A stretch of 64,000 bases of DNA from NCBI RefSeq assembly GCF_024679245.1, contig NC_090184.1, positions 7,162,047 through 7,226,046 on the forward strand, given 5' to 3'. This document shows, one piece after another, positions 22,559 through 33,232 of this stretch (positions are counted from its first letter, which is position 1; each line of letters opens with the position of its first letter). A program made the translations under genes and the position numbers. The notes beneath the pieces were generated by a model, which did no database searches, was not told the origin of the DNA, and saw only the letters and a program-made list of their open reading frames with translations. The DNA is from Pseudorasbora parva (taxonomy: Eukaryota; Chordata; Actinopteri; Cypriniformes; Gobionidae).

Positions 22559-24753
22559 AGTCTATTTGTGTCTGGATTTGCAAAATTTTATTTTTTGTGC
22601 AGTTAAGTTTATACATGCTCTCTGTACTTTTACTTTTTGTTAACATCAATAAAAATCACAACCTATTGTTGTTTAGCATGTGTTCTCTCCAGACAAATTT
22701 TGATTTTATCCATTGGGTCAACATTTTTGCATTGTCTGGAAAATATGAAATTTTGACTTTTTCATTACAAATTTAATGATGTTTATAAAATGAAAATATT
22801 TACATATGAGGCACACTTATATAAAATATATTAAACTGCTGTATTAATATATAATTCAAAAGATTTACATATATAGAAAACTAATATATTAACATATATT
22901 AGAAATTAAAATATGCACATCTATTGCAAATTATTGTATTAACATATGTATAGCTAAACTTATTCACACATAAAGGAAATAAAAAATATTAATAAGGTGC
23001 CAATCTATTTTGATTTAAGTCATTTTAATATATGAAAATCTATTATTAAAATATTCCACACGGTGTAACTTCTTTGTGGGTATTTATGTGCTGAAATGCG
23101 TATTGCAATAAATGTTTCTATCACTTCTCTTCTTGGTATTTACTGCAAGTCCTCGGGTAGTGTTGCACAGATTTACAGGAGTGAAAATTATTTTCATCCC
23201 GTTTGTACACAGATTATAGCATGCACAATGCGAGGGTAGATAAATAAATGGATTTTTTAATATCTAATTTGTCACCAAGCCTGCAGTCTCCCTCTCATTT
23301 ACTGAAGCTTTCGCGCCTCGATCGCCCCCCGGTGACCGGTCCCAGTATAGCCGCCCCTCTGTGTTTTCTAATGGACGCGAGGCAAACTAAATAATAAAAT
23401 TACACTTCAAAAATTTTTCCCCAAAGTTAGTTTATGTCACTGAAGGCAGTTATCATCACGATGATTTCATTTCAGGTGTTCGTTTTAAAAATAAGTTTAG
23501 TTTGAGTTAGTTATTTATGCTATAAAAACGGGGGGTGTGACGTCATGATTGACAGCTAAGACTGACGGCTTCTCTGAGTGAAGTTGTCACTGAGGCACTA
23601 ACAGACTTTTTTCGAAATTTTTGGGAGCAGATTAGAGCTTTAGCTTTAATTTCTACATTTCCATAACTGTTTATTTCACACCAACATTATTAATTGTTCT
23701 GCATCTGCGAGAGTGTGGGCGGGCTTTTGATATCGCGACTGTACTTCCTGCTCTACTTCCTGCGCTCTACTGCGCAACTCCGGTCCCGAAATCGCTACTG
23801 CGCAGACTCGGTCCCAAGATGTCCGCGCCGTGCAAGGCCGCCTGAAAGCTTCAAATCTGCCAAGCGGAAACGGATGATGTCGAGTCGTCCATATTTTTTT
23901 ACGGTCTATGTTTGTCACATGTTAACCCGTTGACAAGCTATTTAGTCCTACAATAAAATATGAACCTTTAAAACTATAAATTACACATACATAGCCCCAC
24001 ATATTTTATTAACAGGAAAAGACTTTATACCGCTTTAGCACTTTATACAATTGGACAACAATCTCGTTTAAACGATTGATCAGGCTTTAAACTAAAATTA
24101 GCCGTTTGTGTTCGGAGGTGTCCAATACTACAGTTAATAATGAATTATCATTTGCCTAAAATCCGGGTTTGTGCTGATCCACCGAACCTGATGAAGAAGC
24201 CAAATGTTAAACAGCTCTATTAGCCTTAATTATGCCAGAGGTACCGTCACCAAGCGCTCGTTTTTGCGTTTTGTTTCATTTAAAACAGTATATGAATCTA
24301 TTCCGTGTGGTTCATTCATAAAATCGCACATTAAGGAATGCGCATGCGCAGGCTTGAAGCGTCTACGCCAATAAGATTTGTTGTATTGTAAACCAATGAA
24401 ATTGCATGTGGGCGGAGCGACACGTGTCGCCCCGCCCCAATGTGACGCCCCGCCCCATCGTCCAGACTGCACTCTGGGGTACTTGAGAGGTCTTGGCAGG
24501 GTAGCAGGAGTAGACGGTAGGCTACATGGAAATCCCTATATGTGAATTGCTTTAACAAAACAAACACAAAACCACTTTTAAACTACAGTATTATTGTTTA
24601 ATCATGCCCTTACACACTACAAGGTTTTTAATTCAGTAATAAGCCCAGCATTCAAACAAAACAAAACAGTATAAAAAGTAAAATGAAAATATAAAAAAGT
24701 AAGAATTGTGTCCAAGATGCAGTGGACCTCAAATATACAACAGAGAACAATAC
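22559..24753. other. Non-coding sequence with promoter-like blocks
   Basis: 22690-23100 is very AT-rich. 23519-23580 has TATAAAAA followed by TGACGTCA (a CRE). 23690-23900 is GC-richer with CTTCCTG/GCGCA motifs and an ATG context (AAGATGTCCGCG). A GCATGCGCA-rich segment at 24330-24369 is the inverse of 19270-19310. No gene was recognised. Confidence 0.45.
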
Positions 24754-25303
24754 TCAAATTCTTATTCTAATTAAAAACTTATAATTAGTCCACAAATGAA
24801 ATGACCCATGACCACCCATCTTTTTTAGGAAAGGCGACGGTTGCTTCATGGCAAAATGTTTCACAAACATATCTAAATCTAGTGCTTTTGCACACTGTTT
24901 CTCAATACTGAGAACAGCCAGATTTCTCAGACGGTCATCTGCCATGGTTGAGCGCAAGTGAGTTTTTCTCAGAAGAATAAAAGAATAAAAACATGTGGTC
25001 CAGGGGGAATTGAAGGTCTACTCTCTTCCTCTCCGTTATCTTCCTCCTCCTGATCACTCCCTACCTCTGTCCCTCTCTCTGAATCTGGAGCCTCCTCTTC
25101 ATCTCACTGATTCTTCTTTTTCCTCGTCTCCTTCACTTATTTCCTCTTCTCTGTCACTTATTTCATTGTCTCCTTCTGTCTTCTCCTGCTCTGACCCTCC
25201 TGGTCTCTCCAGTTTACCTCCTGTATACTTCTTTGGATTTATTTATTTATTTTTTTGTTGCAAAAAAGCTAGTAATAACCTTACTTTTAGCCTTCCTTTT
25301 CAT
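24754..25303 (-). pseudogene. hAT-type (ZMYM1/DUF4371-like) transposase remnant
   Basis: The minus strand begins MKRKAKSKVITSFFATKK at 25303, a typical start for hAT-like ZMYM1-type proteins. It then runs through an acidic Glu/Ser-rich segment with stops. It ends with a C-terminal-like piece (24754-24957, MADDRLRNLAVLSIE), typical of the hAT dimerisation end. The central catalytic part is missing. This is a degenerate, internally deleted copy. Confidence 0.6.
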
Positions 25304-25580
25304 GGTTAGGCTCCAGCTTCTTCAACTACTTATCCTCGCCTGCAAAAGTCAATATGTGAAAACCTCTGATTATCCTTGTATTACATTACACTGTAGGGCC
25401 ATGTAGCTAATAAGTAGCCTATATAACAAATATTAAATCAGAAAGATTTATCACATGCACACACCGATTATGTTTAGACTACTTAATCCTATTGTATTTA
25501 TTTCCCCAATTCTAACCTGGTTTCATTGCTGTGATATCTGAGAGGAATTGGATTTAATAGGACTGCTTAGCTAAATCAAA

Positions 25581-25586
<6 letters not shown>

Positions 25587-25611
<25 letters not shown>
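25587..25611 (+). repeat. Poly(A) tract
   Basis: A run of about 25 A residues in non-coding sequence (25310-25930). No gene is seen around it. Confidence 0.9.
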
Positions 25612-25615
<4 letters not shown>

Positions 25616-25938
25616 TAGGTTTAGTTTAGGTTTAGTTGAATTTCGTAATAAGTGACATAATCTGAGAGCTGAGATTTTTTTAAAATATAAAACTCAAAAG
25701 TAAGTTAACCTGCTCTCTAGTCTGTCGGTCTCCGGCGCTGATTTTGGCTAACGTAATAGACTCGCTGTTTTTGCTGATGCTGAATCGTCTTTAGCACACA
25801 ACACATTCATTACAAAAGTAATTTTAAGTTAAACGTGTGTTTAAACTACACCTGGGGAAACTCACTTCACCTTCAGGGGCTCGGTGGCAGCTCAGTCTCT
25901 CCAGTGGGTTTGTTGGGCTTTGCATCGCTGCAGACTCG

Positions 25939-25939
<1 letters not shown>

Positions 25940-25999
<60 letters not shown>
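25940..25999 (+). repeat. (TG)n microsatellite
   Basis: Uninterrupted TG dinucleotides. The surrounding open frame is a repeat artefact. Confidence 0.97.
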
Positions 26000-26001
<2 letters not shown>

Positions 26002-26401
26002 CCAGACTCAGACTGAGCGAACCAACGCCGCTCTGCACGTTTGAATCAGGGACGTATTTGAGGGGCGGGGGAGGGGTATTTTATATATTTTATGTATTTT
26101 AATTTTAATACATTTAAAATTAAAAATTAAATGGTTTACTTTTGGTAAATGTATTGGACATACTGGCAGTTCGGGTTGTTTGTTCAAATAGGACAGTTTT
26201 TCGAACATCAGAACCATCCACATTGCAGACCTTGAGAACGGTATAACTGTTGGGAACAGCCTACGAACTCCTTGTGAGACTTGAAGCTGGCTTCTGATTT
26301 TGAAACTGCGAACTATTCTTAAGTAAATTTTTCTTTTAATTAATTGATATTCTTCATTTCTTCACTACTGGTCCTGGGTCATAAGCTGTTAACCCCTAGT
26401 T

Positions 26402-26462
26402 TATACATACATACATACATACATACATACATACATACATACATACATACATACATACATGC
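26402..26462 (+). repeat. (CATA)n microsatellite
   Basis: About 15 CATA units shortly before the Tc1 element at 26490. Confidence 0.97.
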
Positions 26463-26658
26463 ATGAAAATTATATGTTATGTATATATGCAGTGCCTTGC
26501 GAAAGTATTCGGCCCTCTTGAACTTTGCGACCTTTTGCCACATTTCAGGCTTCAAACATAAAGATATAAAACTGTATTTTTTTGTGAAGAATCAACAACA
26601 AGTGGGACACAAGCCTAGCCTGGTTTTACCAGACTCTCGTACATTTCATTTGTACATA

Positions 26659-28199
26659 CAGGGAGTGCAGAATTATTAGGCAAATGAGTATTTTGACCAC
26701 ATCATCCTCGTTATGCATGTTGTCTTACTCCAAGCTGTATAGGCTGGAAAGCCTACTACCAATTAAGCATATTAGGTGATGTGCATCTCTGTAATGAGAA
26801 GGGGTGTGGTCTAATGACATCAACACCCTGTATCAGGTGTGCATAATTATTAGGCAACTTCCTTTCCTTTGGCAAAATGGGTCAAAAGAAGGACTTGACA
26901 GGCTCAGAAAAGTCAAAAATAGTGAGATATATTGCAGAGGGATGCAGCAGTCTTAAAATAGCCAAGCTTCTGAAGCGTGATCATCGAACAATCAAGCGTT
27001 TCATTCAAAATAGTCAACAGGGTCGCAAGAAGCGTGTGGAAAAACCAAGGCGCAAAATAACTGCCTGTGAACTGAGAAAAGTCAAGCGTGCAGCTGCCAA
27101 GATGCCACTTGCCACCAGTTTGGCCATATTTCAGAGCTGCAACATCACTAGAGTGCCCAAAAGCACAAGGTGTGCAATACTCAGAGACATGGCCAAGGTA
27201 AGAAAGGCAGAAATTGGACCACCACTGAACAAGACACACAAGCTGAAACGCCAAGACTGGGCCAAGAAATATCTCAAGACTGATTTTTCTAAGGTTTTAT
27301 GGACTGATGAAATGAGAGTGAGTCTTGATGGGCCCGTGGCTGGATTGGTAAAGGGCAGAGAGCTCCAGTCCGACTCAGACGCCAGCAAGGTGGAGGTGGA
27401 GTACTGGTTTGGGCTGGTATCATCAAAGATGAGCTTGTGGGGCCTTTTCGGGTTGAGGATGGAGTCAAGCTCAACTCCCAGTCCTACTGCAGTTTCTGGA
27501 AGACACCTTCTTCAAGCAGTGGTACGGGAAGAAGTCTGCATCCTTCAAGAAAAACATGATTTTCATGCAGGACAATGCTCCATCACACGCGTCCAAGTAC
27601 TCCACAGCGTGGCTGGCAAGAAAGGGTATAAAAGAAGAAAATCTAATAATATGGCCTCCTTGTTCAGCTGATCTGAACCCCATTGAGAACCTGTGGTCCA
27701 TCATCAAATGTGCGATTTACAAGGAGGGAAAACAGTACACCTCTCTGAACAGTGTCTGGTAGGCTGTGGTTGCTGCTGCACGCAATGTTGATGGTGAACA
27801 GATCAACACACTGACAGAATCCAAGGATGGCAGGCTTTTGAGTGTCCTTGCAAAGAAAGGTGGCTATATTGGTCACTGATTTGTTTTTGTTTGTTTTTTG
27901 AATGTCAGAAATGTATATTTGTGAATGTTGAGATGTTATATTGGTTTCACTGGTAAAAATAAATAATTGAAATGGGTATAAATTTGTTTTTTGTTAAGTT
28001 GCCTAATAATTATGCACAGTAATAGTCACCTGCACACACAGATATCCCCCTAAAATAGCTAAAACTAAAAACTAAAACTTCCAAAAATATTCCGCTTTGA
28101 TATTAATGAGTTTTTTGTGTTCATTGAGAACATGGTTGTTGTTCAATAATAAAATGAATCCTCAAAAATACAACTTGCCTAATAATTCTGCACTCCCTG
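26659..28199 (+). mobile_element. Tc1/mariner element, DD37E type
   Basis: Inverted ends CAGGGAGTGCAGAATTATT and their complement, with TA on both sides (26657-26658 and 28200-28201). Length 1541 bp. Secondary motifs GCATAATTATTAGGCAACTT occur inside both ends. Confidence 0.92.
26877..27878 (+). pseudogene. DD37E Tc1/mariner transposase, frameshifted
   Basis: The Met at 26877 (MGQKKDLTGSEKSKIVRYI) opens a paired HTH region (KIAKLLKRDHRTIKRFI) and reaches the first catalytic Asp in KVLWTDEMRVS. The frame shifts near 27330-27400. The second half continues in another frame through FMQDNAPSHAS and SADLNPIENLW, with 37 residues between Asp and Glu. A further in-frame TAG follows at 27760-27762. 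The protein would bind and move the element's ends in the nucleus; this copy is inactive. Confidence 0.85.
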
Positions 28200-28959
28200 T
28201 AGAGTCTGGCCACTCTCCATTGACAAGGGTTTATTTCCGCGAAGGCGGGCACCCTGTTGAGGTTTAAAACTATTAGATCTGCCCTGAGCCACTCTGGATC
28301 CGCCATAACCAATAGCTAACGTTTGGTCGTGACGTATGTCATGCGCCCTTCGCCTGTTTCACTCATGGAAATCTGACAAAATAAAAGTGCACATGTGCAT
28401 GCCACTTCAGTAATAAAACTATAGGATAAAACCTAAAACTCGTGCATTCGGATTGTGATTTATTCACGTCACGTTGGAGAGGAGAGTTCTATGATCGGGA
28501 ACGTGGTGCTCACGTGGTCCGTAACATCATTGTATGCTGTAAATAAAATGTCGTATGCTTGGTATGATAATGAATGCTGCTATAAATAACAGACCAGTTC
28601 AAATGTTTAACTGCTTTTATTTTAATTTGTTTGAGCGGTGATGAAATATATTGCTCTTCTAAATACTTGCCAGCATTTTAAGGAAATACAAGTCTATAAA
28701 TGCATCCTAATAACAGAAAAAGCAATCGTATGGTGTTCTGCAGTGGTCAAAAATGATTACAAACAGTGAATTTTGAAGTGATATATTGTTGAAAACTCAG
28801 AGATGTGGATTCGGACAGCTGTTACATCAACACGACCTTCCGTTTGTCAAAAGCAGTCGGTAACTCGGCGGGGGATTTTTCCGCGGGTGGTGAGAGACGG
28901 ACGGCAATAAAATAACTGACCAGTCCCTGTAACTTAAATGATGGCAATACCTTCCGACC

Positions 28960-29490
28960 TGTGGGATTACAAATTTATAAATTGTTATATCAAGGTTCCA
29001 ATGTAATAGTATACTAACAGTTTGTTATGTACATAATGCTTTACAGTTTGGAGGTTACAGACTGACTACATTCTAGGGAGATCAAGCTAATCAGTCTTTT
29101 GTCTTTATGCACTTCCTGATCTATAAGCAACATTGTCAGTGTGATCACATTTGCATCTATTCGTCTGATTGGTACTGTTATGCTGATAGGATTTGGATTG
29201 GTGGTCTGATTGGCACTGTTATGCTGATAGGATTAGGACTGGTGACCTGGAAATGTATGGGGTGTGTCCCTTTTACCTAAACAACATGTGCATTCCTTTG
29301 TTTAGATTGTCTCCTCCTCTACTGTGTAAATCCCTCCCCCTGAAATGTGGATAAATTACAATGTATACTGTTTAGAATTAGACTTGGACGACTGCAGCCA
29401 CAGACGGCACGTGTGTTTCTCAATAAAGAGGAACGCCTGCCCGAAAGATTTACCCAAGCTCTCCTGGTATTCACTTCTGAGTTTCCAACA
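28960..29490 (+). repeat. 5' LTR
   Basis: TGTGGGATTAC...TTCCAACA, with an AATAAA at about 29422-29427. It contains a duplicated CTGATTGG-type segment. Confidence 0.93.
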
Positions 29491-29493
29491 GTT

Positions 29494-29512
29494 TTGGTGC
29501 CGTGACCCGGAT
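29494..29512 (+). promoter_or_regulatory. Retroviral primer-binding site, tRNA-His type
   Basis: TGGTGCCGTGACCCGGAT, three bases after the 5' LTR, is complementary to the 3' end of tRNA-His except for one position. Confidence 0.75.
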
Positions 29513-29519
29513 GGAGATC

Positions 29520-30192
29520 CTCACCTGAATCCAGCTCAACAAAGATTCTGACTTCGTTCCACCTGAATCCAGCTCAACAAAGATTCTGACCACGTTCCAG
29601 ACTGAATCCAGCTCAGCAAAGATTCTGACTTCGTTCAAGACTGAATCCAGCTCAGCAAAGATTCTGACTTCGTTCCAGACTGAATCCAGCTGAATTGTTC
29701 TGTACAACCAAGGGTTGGTGAGTCACTCTATCCAAAAGAACCATTAAGACCAGTACAAATTTGTTATCCTCTGCACAGCCAGAGAAGAGTTATCAGACAA
29801 CTGTAGGGTTTGATTAACTAAGTTATCCTCTAAAAAATGTGTTTTAGAGATGAAAGTTATCCTCTGTTTTCCAGGCAGGGAAGGTTAGCATCACAAGCTA
29901 ATAGTTTGTAAGCCTCTGTTTCGGCAGGGAAGAATAGTTTATAAGCCTCTGTTTCGGCAGGGAAGAATAGTTTATAAGCCTCTGTTTCAGGCAGGGAAGA
30001 ATTGGTTTGCCTCTGTTCCAGACAGGGAAGAATTAGCATCACCAGCTAATAGTTGTTCAGCCTCTGTTTTTCAGCAGGGAAGATTAGCATTGCAGGCTAA
30101 TATTTGTGTTGTCCTCTGTTTTACCAAGGAAGGTTAACAGTAGTTGATCTATGTTAACAAGTATACCCTCTGTTAACTAGAGTTTTAGTGTT
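29520..30192 (+). repeat. Tandem repeats in the retroviral 5' leader
   Basis: Two families occur between the primer-binding site and gag. One is about four copies of a unit of roughly 40 bp containing CAGCAAAGATTCTGAC (29525-29700). The other is several copies of a unit containing GCCTCTGTTTCGGCAGGG (29860-30130). No gene is present. Confidence 0.8.
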
Positions 30193-31614
30193 TTGATTGT
30201 ATGGTTACAAAGAAACATGTTAAGAAAGAATGCTAGACTGTTCTCCACAATTGAAAAAGGTGGTCTTGCGACGCCTTTGTGGTCAGATAGTGAATTTAAG
30301 TCATTGTTAGGAGAGCACATGGACTCAATTGTGACTGAGTCAGTCAGATTGTATTTGACAAAGAAATATGAGATCCATCCAGACAAGACTTGGTCAATTG
30401 ATGAATGTAAAAAAGTTTTAGGAGCATGTATTCGCAAGAACAATGTGAAAGGCATTATTTGTTGTCACCGAGAATTTGGTTTAGCACTAGCTAGACAACA
30501 GTCTCAGCGTATCTCAGAGCTAGAGAAACAGAACAAAGAGTTCAGTGCTAGGGTAGCATCTTTGACAAAGAAATTGAACCGCAACAAAGCTGCAGAGAAA
30601 ACTGATGTGATGAAAGTTAGTCAGACTGATAACACTTATCCTGACTTACAAACTTTGTTTGAAACAGATGTAGCTATCCAAACAGTAACTGATGTGCCTG
30701 TCGATTCAGTGAAGGTATGTGGTGCAAGGAAAAGATCTGGGATTGAAAGTGTTCCTAATAACTCTGTTGAACAAGTACAAACTGTAGCTAAAGGACTAGC
30801 ACCTAAAGACATAGAAAGATTATCCCAGAGCTTACCCTCAGCACGCACACATTTTTCTGATTTTAGAAGGACATTGTTATGCAAAATGCGTCTCTACGAC
30901 ATGTCGTTAACAGAAGTCACACAGCTGATGTCACAAATTCTAACTGAATCTGAATTCAACAGTTTTGAGTCTGCTGTTACTTCTGAACTACAACATGTCA
31001 GTAAAGGTGATATGAGAGAAGGTGTTTTGAAAATTCTAAAGAATATCATGGGACCCAAAGTAGACTGGTCCAAAATCACTAACTGTGTGCAAAGGAAAGA
31101 AGAAACTGTCAGCGAATACACTGAAAGATTTTGCCAGTCAGCTGTAACTTACAGTGGAATAGTTGATGACTCTGAATGTGTTTTAGTTGACCAGGGAGCT
31201 TTTGTTCGCATCTGGTCAGATGGTCTTTTAGCCGAGTACAGAAAAGCATTGCCATTCCTAGATCTAACTTGGTCTAACAATACTCTCAGAAGTAACCTAG
31301 AAAGGTTAGCTACATGGGAAAGAGATGCTGATGTTAAGGCAAAAGTAAGAGTAGCAGCAGCTACGTTTAGCACAATAAATCAAGACAACAGATGGCCTAA
31401 GAGAAAAGGCAAATGTAACTACTGTGAAAAATCAGGTCACTGGGAGAAAGAGTGTAGGAAGAAGTTGCAAGATAGTAAAAGAAATGCTATGCATAATTCT
31501 GTTCCTTCTCAGCCAGCCTACAATCCTGAAGTAGTTCCGCCAGGGTACACTGAAACTTTAGGACAGCTTGCTCAGGCTCTTCTAAAAGCACAAAAAGAAC
31601 AGGCAAAAAACTAA
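30193..31614 (+). CDS. gag: gag of endogenous retrovirus
   Basis: 473 codons, open throughout. The N-terminal part is followed by a short coiled-coil-like region (SELEKQNKEFSARVASLTKK), a capsid-like central segment, and one zinc knuckle C-x2-C-x4-H-x4-C (CNYCEKSGHWEKEC) near residues 415-430. The start may be the Met at 30193 or one shortly after (30217). The last codons form A AAA AAC (31605-31611) directly before TAA, a -1 slippery site. Confidence 0.85.
   Translation: MIVWLQRNMLRKNARLFSTIEKGGLATPLWSDSEFKSLLGEHMDSIVTESVRLYLTKKYEIHPDKTWSIDECKKVLGACIRKNNVKGIICCHREFGLALARQQSQRISELEKQNKEFSARVASLTKKLNRNKAAEKTDVMKVSQTDNTYPDLQTLFETDVAIQTVTDVPVDSVKVCGARKRSGIESVPNNSVEQVQTVAKGLAPKDIERLSQSLPSARTHFSDFRRTLLCKMRLYDMSLTEVTQLMSQILTESEFNSFESAVTSELQHVSKGDMREGVLKILKNIMGPKVDWSKITNCVQRKEETVSEYTERFCQSAVTYSGIVDDSECVLVDQGAFVRIWSDGLLAEYRKALPFLDLTWSNNTLRSNLERLATWERDADVKAKVRVAAATFSTINQDNRWPKRKGKCNYCEKSGHWEKECRKKLQDSKRNAMHNSVPSQPAYNPEVVPPGYTETLGQLAQALLKAQKEQAKN
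31605..31611 (+). promoter_or_regulatory. -1 ribosomal frameshift slippery heptamer (gag/pro)
   Basis: A AAA AAC in the gag frame, immediately before the gag stop. The -1 frame is open from here into the protease. A GGGG...CCCC pairing is possible 8-30 bases downstream. Confidence 0.75.
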
Positions 31615-31625
31615 TTGTTGGGGCT

Positions 31626-32399
31626 GTGAGTGGCTACCTTTCCCCTGTAATCCATCACAATGACAAGAGAATATTTGTGAAAGGTAGCATAAAAGAGAAA
31701 GAGATTGACTTTTTGCTTGATACAGGTGCAGAAATTACAGTAATTCCTACAAAATTGGCTAAAGGTTTAAACATTCCGTACAAGAAAACTAAACTTTGTT
31801 TAACTGGTGTAATAGGTGAAGATTCGGTTTTGTATGAAACACCATCCATAGAGGTACAGTTCGGCCCAAAGACTCTGACTACAAAATTGCTATGTGCTCC
31901 ATTAAATACAGGTGCAATTCTAGGCATGGATCTACTCAGACAAGTACATCTAACTTTAGACATGTCCTCAGAATCTACTAGCATAAAAATTTCCTCAGCA
32001 CAAGTTTCTACCAATGGTTCAACCCCTCCTGATTATGCTTTCTTACAGAATCACCCAATTTGGGCTAAAGATAAGGATGATTGTGGGTTTTTGACAGGCG
32101 TAGAACCAGTCAAATTGACAGGAACTCCACCTCCTGTAACCAAAAAATATCCAATCAATAAGGAGGCTATACAGGGAATCAAACCTATTGTAGAAAAGTT
32201 GTTGCAGCAAGGAGTGCTAGCTAAAACCAACAGTCCCTGTAACTCACCTGTATGGCCCATAAAAAAATCCAATGGGACATGGAGACTCACCATAGACTAC
32301 AGAGTAGCCAATAAACATATTGATAAAATCACCCCTCTTGTAGCTGATCCATCTACAATTTGTAATGGCTTACCATTAGATTGTAAAGTTTTTCAGTAA
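31626..32399 (+). pseudogene. pol: pro and start of RT of endogenous retrovirus
   Basis: This is open in the -1 frame from the slippery site. The aspartic protease motif LLDTGAEITVIP lies about 30 residues in. The RT N-terminal region follows, with SPVWPIKKSNGTWR near residue 205 of the segment. A stop at 32397-32399 breaks the frame within RT, so pol is not continuous. Confidence 0.85.
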
Positions 32400-32404
32400 T
32401 TGAT

Positions 32405-33232
32405 ATGTCTAATGGATTCTTTTCTGTACCCTTGCACTCTGACAGCCAGGCATGGTTAGCTTTCACAGTTGACTATGAACAATTCAAGTGGACACGGTTG
32501 CCACAGGGATTTCAGAATTCCCCAACCATATACCATCAGGCTGTCAGACGTGATTTGTGTGACCCAGAATGTCCAGTCAAACAGTCCACCATGATTCAAT
32601 ATGTTGATGATATTTTGATTGCCTCCACTGATCACAAGGTACATCAAACTGACTTGAAAGCATTGTTGGACTATTTGCAGAGAAAAGGACACAAATGTAG
32701 CTTTCACAAAGCTCAAATTGCTAAAAACCAAGTCACATTTCTGGGTCAAACAATTGGTGCAGGAAATAGATCTATTACACAGGATCGAGCCGCTTCTGTC
32801 AAAGCTATACCTCCGCCTAATACTATTAAATCACTCCGATCTTTTTTAGGAACAGCAGGTTACTGTAGACCTTGGATTGAAGAATATGCCTCAATTGCAC
32901 AACCTCTCTATGACTTGTTGAAAGGCCAAGTTAAAGATTCTGATACTGTTTGTATGGAAGAAATTCAGCTCAAAGCTTTCAATGATTTGAAGAGAGCACT
33001 ATGTCAAGCACCAGCATTAGGACTTGCCCAATCTGACAGGCCCTTTGTGCTTTATGTCCATGAACACTTAGGCTTCATGACTGCATGTCTAATGCAAGAT
33101 CATGGGGGCATTTTGCGCCCAATTCATTACTATTCTGGTAAACTGGACATAGTCGCTCAAGGGATGGGCCCTTGTCTTAGAGCAGTGCAGGCAGTCATTT
33201 GGCCCTTCAGGCTTCATCAGGAATGGTGTTAG
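32405..33232 (+). pseudogene. pol: RT palm and connection of endogenous retrovirus
   Basis: The RT core resumes in another frame, with LPQGFQNSPTIYHQAV and the catalytic YVDDILIAS. The connection and the start of RNase H follow. The stop at 33230-33232 marks a second frame break. Confidence 0.85.

Noticed and set aside
24995..25309. Plus-strand Ser/Leu/Pro-rich ORF
   Set aside because: The complementary strand shows a decayed hAT-type start (MKRKAKSKV...) and an acidic region, and the plus frame is its shadow.
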